NCBI GenBank assembly: GCA_026873275.1
Contig: JANTUC010000006.1
Location: 1,178,001 to 1,242,000 of the forward strand
DNA: 64,000 bases
Reading direction: 5' to 3'
Source: Pseudopithomyces maydicus
Lineage: Eukaryota > Ascomycota > Dothideomycetes > Pleosporales > Didymosphaeriaceae
Made by a program: the position numbers and the translations under genes. This document shows positions 54,721-64,000 of this stretch, piece after piece (the stretch's first letter is position 1; each line of letters opens with the position of its first letter). A model generated the notes under the pieces. That model did no database searches. It was not told where the DNA came from and saw only the letters and a program-made list of their open reading frames with translations.

Positions 54721-56175
54721 GGAGTGAAGAGAGAAGGGGGTGGGTGTTTCTTTTTGTGTGGATGATGGGGAGGTCTATTGCTTCTGGCTTTGATACTGGC
54801 GCACTACATGTCCATTGGCATGAGGAAGGACGGTGTTCTTTGCATTGTTGGCGTGGCGGGCATGGAGGCACAGGGATTGATCAGCGTTGCATGTGAGGAT
54901 ATACCAATACAAAATACAGACAGCCGACCTGGGATAATAGCATCGTTTTTTTCTTTGTTTTGTTCTGCCCTGGGCCAGTGCTGTCCAATCCGGCGGGGAT
55001 AGTGCGTGGTTGGGCGGGCAGCCGAACAAAGAAAACGCCAACATGGCGTTCCCAGGGTGCTGGTCTTGCACGGCACGGTGGGAGGTGTGATTAGTTGCAG
55101 GGTGGAGTTTCGCCGATGCCAGGCCGGGCGGAGAGAGCGATGGGCGGAGAGGCGCTTACGTGGAAGCTGGTGTGGACAGTGAAGATCAGCCGCGGCCACA
55201 GTGGCAGATAGCGACCTGCCCGATCGGTGGGTCGAGTCGGGTGCGAACAGAAGAACTGGGCTCGCTCGCTCGCTCGCTCGCTCGCAGCGCTGTCGAGGGG
55301 GCCCAGCGGCTGCTGCTAGCCGTCTTCTAGCATGCTTCTAGAAAACGGGCGTCGGCGTCTGGCGGGGCGGTGCGCTGCGGTGGTGGTAGCGGTGGTTGTG
55401 GGCTGCGGGCTGCGGGCTGCGGGTTGCGGGTCGTCGCGGTGGGCGGCGGGCGGTGGGCGGTGGGCGAGGGCACTCACTCCGGGCGAGGTGCCCAGGCCAG
55501 GCCAGGTGGTTTTGTGCGCCTGAGGGCGAGGGCGAGGGCGAGGGCGGGTGCGGTTCCCCGTATGCAGCCAAGGCCAGGCGCGGTGCTCTCTGCTCGCACT
55601 GCTGAGAGGGCCCGAGGGGGCGTGATGGGTGACGGGGCCCACAGCTTGTCCGCAGGCGCCCAATGGGACGGCGGTGGCAGAGCTTCCAAATGGCCTTCTC
55701 GAAGGCGTACTATTGCGCTTGCAGCGTCGAGTCCGGCGGCTGCCCAGCTGCCATCCTCCGCCATCCTCCACCACCCTCGAGCCCGCGCCTGCGCACTGCC
55801 ATGGTCGCTGCTGGCATCCACTGCATCCCGGGGTAGCACGCCCAAGACATTCCTCGCCCGCCCCAGCGCCCTCTCCGGCCGCTGCTCAGACGTCGTTTCA
55901 GGCTAGATCTGTCTTTCCCCACGCCCGCCGCGATTGGCGCTCAACACCTCGCCCTCCGCCAGCCAGCCTCTCGACCGCCATCCCAATTGCACCCTCACGC
56001 CCCCGACCGCGCGCCCTCACCGTCCGCGACCCCAGCCCGCCCCACGCACCCACGCACCCGTCGCGACCACCACCCCCCGTTTTGCGCCGCTCGTAGACAC
56101 CCTCCCGACCGAGCGGGAGGCTCCACCCATCGCAGAGACCAGTGCGAGCTGGTCGCTGCCGCACGAGTGGAGAAG
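54721..56175. other. GC-rich promoter/leader region with microsatellites
   Basis: About 1.45 kb of very GC-rich sequence precedes the phosphodiesterase. It contains a (CTCG)6 tract, GGGCTGC repeats and a GGGCGA tract, with several short upstream frames. I see no gene. The end of the segment is probably the 5' leader. Confidence 0.55.
55259..55550. repeat. Cluster of GC microsatellites
   Basis: (CTCG)n lies at about 55259-55285, (GGGCTGC)3 near 55401-55425, and (GGGCGA)n at about 55522-55547. The G-runs could form quadruplexes on the plus strand. Confidence 0.7.
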
Positions 56176-59100
56176 ATGGAGCATGGCGCCTGCAATGTCA
56201 TATACATTGACCGCCGCGCCAACGACGAACACGTGCGACGGGAGACGCTGTCCAGCTCGCTCGTCGCCCGCACCTCCACCGGCAATGTGCCCCAGGGCTA
56301 CTTCCCCGGCGCGACCAAGGCGGCGCCGCCCGACGTCCACGCAAACGTCGAGAGCATCCTCTCCACCTTCAACCAAGGTACGCGCCTCTCCCGCCTGCTT
56401 CCCGCCCGCTGCACCGCTGCATCGCGGCACCCTCGCTCCGCACTAACTCCCAGCCCGCAGTCCATGTGTGCGCTTCCGGCGCATCATGTCTTGCCAAGAT
56501 CTCCCAGCTCCTCGACTCCACCAAAGACAACGTGCCCACCGTTGTCCTGATCGACGTGCCCTACGACGAGGAGCAGCGCCTCAAGCGCCTGTCGCGCGAG
56601 CCCAGGACCCCCTCGCCCACCGCCACGCGCCTCATGCGCATCAACCCAGACGAGCCCGACGACATCTACGGAATGCACCTGCTCACCCACATCTCCTCCG
56701 AGGTCGCCTCCAAAAACTTCTCCAAACTCGTCATCCCCGTCGTCCTGCTGAGCGGATTGGACCGCGAATGGTCTTCGAATGCGCTCCCTTCCTCGGCCGT
56801 GCACGGCTCCCAGGTGCTCACCGACACTGTCCGCTTGTCCAGATACCTGGACGCTGGCGCCGTCGATGTTCTTCCCAGTCCGCTATCGAAAGATAACGTG
56901 CATGGGCTGGTCATACACGCATATCGGGTGCACAAGGAGGTCGCGCGGGAAGAGGCCAGTTTCTTGACAACTAAGAGAAACAGGAAACTGAGCTGGGTCG
57001 GCGTGAATGACCAAAAACCGTATGCCTATCTGCGCGAGGCCATGGTCTCGAATCTGATGGGCGGCATCTGCAATCCAGAAACAGTTGGGGATTCTCTCGA
57101 GTCCAAGTATGACTATCTGCGCATGAGATTGACATGTCGCGCTAACCTTGTCAGGGATATCTACGTCGAAGAAGACCGAAAACACGTCGTTGCGAAAGCG
57201 GTCGGTACCTGGGCCTTCTCTGCGCACGATTTCACAGACGACGAACTGCTTTACGCGGCCTTACTTATGCTGAAGCACGCACTGCTAATGCCCGAAGTGG
57301 AACAATGGGGCATGACTGATGGTATGTGGATGCTGAAAATTAGCCCATTTCCTCTACTAACAAGGCACCATCAGACGAGCTTTCAGTGTTCCTTCTCGCC
57401 AGTCGACAGGCCTACAACGAATTCGTGCTTTATCACAACTTTCGCCATGTGGTCGACGTCCTACAAGCTTTGTTTCATTTTCTGGTACAAATTGGCACGC
57501 TGCCGTGGTATCCGACTGATACTCCACGAGCACAGTCTGCGCCGGAATCACCAATAGCTACGCTCCTCAAACCGTTTGACGCACTCACCCTCCTGGTCTC
57601 TGCCATCGGACATGATGTCGGACACCCCGGTGTGAACAACGCTTTCCTAGTCGCACTCAATGCCCCATTGGCGCAATTATACAACGATCGCTCTGTTCTC
57701 GAATCGTTTCATTGCGCTGCATATTCCCAGATCCTTCGCCGGTACTGGCCAAGGGCCTTTTCGGATGCCGCCATGAGAAAACTGATGATCAACAGTATTC
57801 TCGCAACGGACATGGGGTTGCACTTCAAGTACATGAGTGATCTTGGCAATCTGCAAGAGAAGTTAGGGCACGACAAAGGCATGATTGACGGTTGGAATGT
57901 CAAAATCCGTGAGGAAAATAAGGACCTAGCTTGCGGTTTACTGATCAAGTGTGCCGACATCAGCAATGTCGTAAGTTTGATCATTACTTTCCAAAGAAGA
58001 AGCTGACACAAGAAAGGCGCGAAAGTTCCCAACCGCCGCTCGATGGGCAAACATTCTGACCGACGAGTTCAGCAACCAAGGAGTCATGGAACAAGAGCTA
58101 CAGATGCCTTCTTGTTTGTTTGGCGGGCCACCAGTACAAGACGATATTATCAAACTCGGCGAATCACAAATCGGATTTATGAACATATTTGCGAGGCCAC
58201 TCTTCGAAGCCGTCGCCGACATACTTCCTGCTATGCGTTACGCTGTGGATGAAATATTGACAAATAAAAGTGTTTGGGAAAGAAAAATCAACGACGAAAA
58301 GAACAAGGCGAAAAAGAACCCACACTTCTCCTTGGGACACCTCAACCCATCATTCGCTGTCGACCCAACGCCAAGTCCTTTCTCGGGTGGTCCTCTGGGC
58401 TCGAAACAACAACCACCGGCGACATTACCAACCTCGCAGCTTGGCCGCACAGTGCAGAGCTCAGCTTGGGTGATCGATTCTGAAAACGGAGGGCGACGCG
58501 GCTCTGGGGGTTCATTTCATGGTGTGTTGTCAAGTTCGCGACGATCCTCGGGAGTGGACAAAGGCTCTCAACGCTCTTCTGGGATTGGATTTCCCGGCGT
58601 TCGTTCTCGCGAAAACCAAAGCCAATCTCGGAGAGGAAGCGGAGATGCGAGCTTGACAGCTATTCTCGTAACCCAAACATCAGGTGTGGGTGACACGCCT
58701 GACAATGAACCTGATCAGAATGTTACTAGTCAGTCGCCTTCGCCTGCGGCAAACCGCAAGGATACGATGACGAAGTCGTCTCCGAAAGAAAAGGCACTGA
58801 GGCCTGTCACAGCACCTTCATCACAACGACACAGTCAGGGTAAGACATTCTGTTCAAATGGCACTCCTACCGTTTTCCTCTCATCAGCCTTCTTCAAGCA
58901 TGGTCACTGACTTTGATTTAGGAACAAACCTCTTTCCGGTTCCCCACCCTCCATCGCAAAGCCACTCCGAAGTAGACCTTTCCGTTACCGCGAACGGAAA
59001 CTATGATGGATCCAAGATGCAGGCATGGGAGTCCAACAAATTCAGCAATGACAGCAACATGTCCAGGTCTGACGGCTCACGTGACCAACACCGCCGATCA

Positions 59101-59390
59101 GAGTGGTGGCGACCCACCCGCAAGCAACGCGATCATCGAAATGGCGACTTTGACACGCCAAATCAGCAGCAATCTGCATCACTGGATCCTACAGTACTGA
59201 ATGTTACAACGGACTCGAACTCCCCTACAGCCACAAGTCCCGGCCGGACGAGTCGTACAGGAAGCTGAAAAGCTTTTTCAGACGCAAGTCGGGGAGAACT
59301 GCTGATCAGGAGAAACAGCTCTCCAGTCATGGGAGCTCATCCCAGCTACCTCCTAGTGACCCTGGACGATCCATCAACAGCGATGAATGA
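56176..59390 (+). CDS. High-affinity class I 3',5'-cyclic-AMP phosphodiesterase, C-terminal frame broken
   Basis: Five exons (56176-56377, 56461-57321, 57375-57970, 58017-58839, 58922-59390) encode about 983 residues. The N-terminal half is a receiver-like region (VPTVVLIDVPYDEEQ). The catalytic HD domain shows YHNFRHVVDVLQALFHF (the HNxxHxxDV signature), SAIGHDVGHPGVNNAF, ILATDMGLHFKYM and CADISNVARKFPTAARWANIL. These metal ligands hydrolyse cAMP to AMP and so set PKA activity. A long Ser-rich disordered tail ends in DESYRKLKSFFRRKSGR. That terminal block is only reached if the C4 run at 59222-59225 has five bases; otherwise the frame stops at 59268. The five exons total one base short of a codon multiple, as expected. 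Confidence 0.93.
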
Positions 59391-61063
59391 AACCAGCCCT
59401 CTCTTTTCCGTAATTTTCTTTGTCTTTTTGTCGTTTACGCAGTAATTCCTATTTAGCGATATCCTCGTACCATTCCCGGATGCCATGCCAACAAAAGCAA
59501 CCTTTTCATCTGTCGAAATAACTGGCCTATTATGGCTGTGGGGATTTTTCTTTCTTCAAAATTCCGGGTTTGCCTTTGCTTTTGAGCTCATGCGTATGAC
59601 GTTATGGAAGCAACGATACGCTCCCACCACCATGTACTTTTTACTTGATTGTTGCCTTCGGGTGGATTTCATCGGCGGAATGTTCTATTGATGAATTGCG
59701 CGCCTCCGCTCTCGCTCGATATACCTCGCTTTCGCATCTTTTGGTTGGAGTATCCATTGTGGGTTCGTTGCGTGTGGTCGCTCGATTTCTTCTCGTTGCG
59801 TATTCCAGTGAGTGGGCGGAAAGGCTACTCTCCGGGTCAACAGAAACCTATTACAACGAACGGTCGGTGTAATGCTGCATTCTTGGATGGCGGTAGGCTT
59901 GTTTTGTTGTGTTACAATCTCAACACTTAACTCGCATGTCAAAAGAGGGGATGGGGACTTTGACTGCAAGTATCCACTTTGCTCTCTTTTTCTTTATATC
60001 AAATGCATCTCTAGGGTGCGATACGGGGTGTGATTGGAGCAAGACGAGAAGAAAGAGAGAGCGGGTTCAATGATGAACAGGGGTGTATTAAGGAATTGTA
60101 AGGAGTGAGAGGGAAGCATGGGGCCAGCAAGGGTCTTCAGTTTCGATATGCTATGAACGACACTACGTAATGAATGTTTATTGGGGAACTCAGCTCATCT
60201 ACTGTTCTACGTGTGCTGTTTTCCCGGTGCTTCTATTAAGTGATGTTGCTCTCGTGCCGTGGGATGACGAAACTTGCCCAGGAGGGTTACCCATGCATAA
60301 GCGTAGCGATAACATGGCTCACTTGGGCTTAGTTCGCCATCCCAATTACTCGTGGTGAGAATACGCGAACGTGCTTTCAACCGTGTACTATGTACATCTT
60401 CATTTTGACACCCGAAACTTCCGTGGAGAGGAGGGAAAAAATCCTATCTGATGCATGCAAGAACACGGTGAATACGGTCTGCGGGGTGACGTCGTCTAGT
60501 CTGTTGGCTTTCGTTCAAGGAGGAATCGGGTATGTCACTATCTACCGGCAGCAGGTGGTGTGAGTGGGCCTGCGTCGGTATTGTATATATCCTAGCTCTA
60601 CCCACGGGAGCTTGTACAAAAGCAACACCCAAGCCATATTGCTTCGTGCTTTCGGACACCCCAACCTTGGGCTCTCTTTTGGGTTGCGTGCGAAAACAGG
60701 GAAAGTCGCCGCGCGAGATCAGGCAAAGCGGCCATGAGAGTCATGATAGTGCGAGCAGGATCCTGGCCCCTATCTCGTATTATTGGAAATGCTATGGGTT
60801 TCTGATACTTTGGCGACTTTCCGGGTGCCAACGATACCTCGATACCTGGTTAGGAGCTCGGATCTTGTGCATCATCATCCTAGAGCGTTAGGAGAGCCCA
60901 GCTCCATGGGTATTCTCGCCAGTCATGAAACGAAATCAGGGATTGGAGTGGGTTGATCGATAGGGACTGAGGCGAGGGTATATAATGCTTTGCGGACGTG
61001 ACGCCTTTCTTTTTTGTTTTCGCTGTTAGATTATTGTGCGTCGAGAGATTAATCCTAATCGTA
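59391..61063. other. Intergenic region
   Basis: About 1.7 kb with no convincing gene; short open frames on both strands have no coding signature. A TATATAA-like element lies at about 60979-60984, upstream of the oxidoreductase start. Confidence 0.5.
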
Positions 61064-62836
61064 ATGCGTAATATGCGTTGGACTGCTTTTGCCGCTGCAA
61101 TTGCAGCGTCTGCAGGATTTGTGCGCGCAGATACATGTTCCAGCGTTACGTCTTCAACTTCCATTGAAGTCAAGAAGCGGTTCGAGCCGAAATATACATG
61201 TATGTTTCCCATTCTCATCTCTACATATGTACATGCTATCTTCATGTGAGAGGTTGGGTTCCAAAGGTTTCAACAAGGTTCCAAGGTTCGGTATGCTAAT
61301 TGCTTTGCTTTTCTAGCCGAGCAAGCAAACTATTGGTCCACTGCATGCGGTGCACTCAAGCCCTCCTGCCAGCTGTACCCCACCACTGCCCAGGAAGTCG
61401 CAGCCATCATCCGCATCCTGAATGCCAACAACGAAACTTTCGCTATCAAATCCGGAGGTCACAACCCGAACCAAGGATTCTCTAGTATTGATGGAGGTCC
61501 ATTGATTTCGACAAGGGAACTCAACGAAGTGATTTATGATGCTGCAAGCGGCACAGTGAGGGTGGGCCCTGGGAATGACTGGGAAGATGTTATTGGAAAA
61601 CTAGACGGAACAGGAGTCACAGTTGTGGGTGGAAGAATTGGAGATGTTGGTGTTGGAGGGTGAGTTTTCCATCAAGTTTAAAGGAGTTGAGACTAATGCT
61701 GATGAAAACATGCAGGCTTGTCCTGGGTGGTGGGCTCAGTTTTTTGTCTACGCAATACGGCTGGGTATCGAACAACATTGTCGAGTATGAGATTGTGCTC
61801 GCGAATGCATCGATTGTCACAGCATCGGAAAGCCACAATGCAGATTTGTGGAAAGCACTCAAGGGCGGTATTAACAACTATGGTGTTATCACAGCATACA
61901 CGATGAAAGCCCATCCCCAAGGTCAGATCTGGGGAGGCAACATCATCTACACGTCAGACAAAACACCGCAGATTCTGGCGGCGGTCCGGGATTTTACCGA
62001 GTATTACCCTGACGATAAGGCTGGAATTGTGAGTTTCCCCCATGCGCAAAACGTCTGGTTGGTGCAGTCCGTTCCTCTGGGGCAACACCAGGCATCTTTG
62101 AAAGCATTAGCTATGACATGGAAAGCACTGACTTTCCATCCAGATCATGACCGCTGAGCTCACGAGCCTTGGACTGATCGACATGTGGTTGATGTTCTTG
62201 TTCTACGATGGCCCCACACCACCTGCAGGCGTGTTTGACAACTTCACGGCAATAAGCCATGTATCGGATGACACCAAGTCGCGCAGCTATACCGACCTGT
62301 TGACCCACAACAACTTTGGTGTGATCAAGACAGAGATTTATACTATCGCGACTGAGACAATCCCGTTGCCGAGTGCTGATGTGGGTGTCGATTTCTTGGG
62401 CGACCTTTACAACAACTGGAGAAATACGACCGAGTCTGTCATCGATGCTGCTGGACTCATCGGATCGGTCGCGTTCCAGCCGATTCCGAAACGACTGGCG
62501 CGCAAGGCAAAGGAAGCAGGCGGTGACATGCTCGATCTGGACGATGACATTGACCGTATTGTCTTGGAGTTTGACTTTTCGTGGCTGTCGACACTGGACA
62601 ACGAGCGCATGGATGCTGCGACGCAGAAGTTGTACAATGGGTCCAAGAGCCTGGTGGATAAGTATACAACGGAAGGTAAGCTGCCCGAAGCATACCTGCC
62701 GCTTTTTGCAAACGATGCCTATTATCGGCAGGACTATTTTGGCCGGCTACGGACTGCGGATTTTGCGCGTCGCGTACGCGACCAGTACGATCCGACTGGG
62801 TTCTTTGCGAACCGAACAGGTGGTTGGAAGATGTGA
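61064..62836 (+). CDS. Secreted FAD-linked oxidoreductase (berberine bridge enzyme-like)
   Basis: Four exons (61064-61199, 61317-61659, 61716-62091, 62144-62836) give 515 residues. MRNMRWTAFAAAIAASAGFV is a secretory signal ending near ADTC. The FAD-binding domain shows FAIKSGGHNPNQGFSSIDGG, whose His is the usual covalent flavin attachment, then VVGGRIGDVGVGGLVLGGGL and YGWVSNNIVEYEIVLA. The second attachment Cys seen in bicovalent enzymes (GHCxxVGVGG) is replaced by GGRIGDVG, so attachment is probably through His alone. The C-terminus is QYDPTGFFANRTGGWKM. The last intron begins GC (62092) rather than GT. The substrate is unknown; relatives oxidise sugars, aromatic alcohols or metabolite intermediates outside the cell or in pathways. 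Confidence 0.93.
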
Positions 62837-64000
62837 AGGCGCAAGTCGTCAGGCAAGCGAACGCCTGCCGATCCGTAGTAATAACCATAATTATGTCTCA
62901 GCATGCGTCTTTTATCGATTGTGAGGGCTCGGGTGCCGACAGCGAGGCTTGACTCCCGCGTGAATGAGGCTATGCTGTGGCCGCTTTGGCGAGGTTGCGT
63001 GAACGGCTGGGTGAGATTGGGTACCTGGGATGACGGCTCGCTGGCTCGGATAGGCCCGTAGTGGGTACATACATGGGAGGCTTAGAATAGCGACTGCGTG
63101 CAAGCAAGCAAGCAGCCAGCAAGCCGTGGGTGAATTGGATGGATCGTGGATGCAGCACTCTTGCCGTTGCTTGCGGCTTGGCCCACACCAGGTGCCGTCG
63201 ACGGGCTCGACGGCGCAGACTCGGACGAGATCGCGGTGGAGCAGTGTACCTTGGGCGTCTCCCCATCTCCAGCTGTCTGCCCGCTGAGCGCTTCCTATGG
63301 CGATGTGGTTGGAAAGCACGTGCGGCGCGACCCCGTAGACGACCGCGCCGTCTCCACAACCCGTCGACGATCGGTTTCGAAACAGCCGCTCCACCGTCGC
63401 CCTGCGCTTAGCAACTATCAGCAAGGCGACGAGGCAACCGGCCCATTTGTGTCGCTGCAAGGGAGCGGGCATCTCCCTCTGACTCCCCCCGTCCCCCCTC
63501 GTGCCTCTTTGCTTCCTGTTCCTGTGGACGGCTCACCATGTGCATGCTCTTCCAGGCCCGGGTGCTTACGACGGACGCCAAAGGCTCGCTGCTGCAGGTC
63601 CGCGATGCTCAGCCCTACCGAATATTGGACCATCCCCTGTCCTGGCTGCCAGGCTCGTCTCTAGCGATCCTATCATGGCTGGGTGCGACTAAGCGCCCAC
63701 CACCCTCACGCTGCACTTGCTGCGCAAAATTAGAATAGGTGCGCCAGCCGCAGAAGAAAATATCCTCAAACAGGCGCTTCTCGTCTCCCCGGAAAGCTCC
63801 CTTGTTCCGGATAGGGAACGGCTCAGACGCCCTGGCGACCATCTTTTGGGCCTCTCCACGCCCTTTGGGAGAAGCGCCAGTGCCATGACCGCAGTTTCAC
63901 CAAGTCATCTGGCGATTACTCTAACAGATCCCTGTGTCAGATAATTCTCCGGGCGGCCTGTGTGGCCTTGTTCAGATGGACACAAACGGCTGCGGCTCTG
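62837..64000. other. Non-coding right edge
   Basis: No gene is supported. AAGC and GC-type short repeats lie at about 63099-63125. Short open frames here are not protein-like. It is probably an upstream region of a gene beyond the window. Confidence 0.5.

Overview
The window is nuclear DNA of a filamentous ascomycete. Genes carry short (about 45-180 nt) GT-AG introns with fungal branch sites (CTAAC, CTGAC, ACTAAT), lie on both strands, and are separated by introns-free spacers of 0.2-2 kb. The gene set (CRT10-like WD protein, YHM2 carrier, SEB1/NRD1, LOG protein, ATO transporter, DUF1989 protein, LOS1, class I cAMP phosphodiesterase) is typical of Pezizomycotina. A Dothideomycete, probably of the order Pleosporales, is my inference from overall gene style; nothing in the window proves it. 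No rRNA, tRNA, CRISPR array or recognisable transposon was found.

Layout. 1-11 kb: an unknown protein, a putative serine-palmitoyltransferase small subunit (-), a mitochondrial GGQ release-factor-like protein (+), ribosomal protein uL16/RPL10 (+) and a multi-exon CRT10-like gene (-). 11-19 kb: the citrate/2-oxoglutarate carrier YHM2 (-), mitochondrial citrate synthase (-) and the RNA polymerase II termination factor SEB1/NRD1 (+). 19-34 kb: a LOG-family protein with a broken 5' frame (-), CLPTM1 (+), a dimeric-barrel-like protein (-), a GPR1/FUN34/YaaH acetate transporter (-), a BCS1-like AAA ATPase (+) and a capsule-synthesis-type glycosyltransferase (+). 34-42 kb: a RING-like membrane protein (-), a DUF1989 protein with a large disordered insert (-), and a secreted tandem-repeat precursor with ten Lys-Arg sites (-). 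42-49.4 kb: two head-to-head pairs, QRI7/patatin lipase and TFIIIA/RPB6. 49.7-64 kb: S-formylglutathione hydrolase, exportin-T (LOS1), cAMP phosphodiesterase and a secreted FAD-linked oxidoreductase (all +).

The most interesting locus is the gene at 38970-41305. It encodes a signal peptide followed by about 17 copies of a Ser-x-Ser-Trp motif, ten of them ending in Lys-Arg. This is the architecture of a Kex2-processed repeat peptide (KEP) or ribosomally made fungal peptide precursor, and I do not recognise the core sequence.

Separately, six places in four genes (LOG twice, repeat precursor twice, LOS1, phosphodiesterase) each lack exactly one base in a homopolymer run. Each missing base breaks an otherwise clear reading frame. 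In two of these genes the summed exon length is one base short of a multiple of three, as expected. This looks like systematic homopolymer under-calling in the assembly rather than six independent gene losses.
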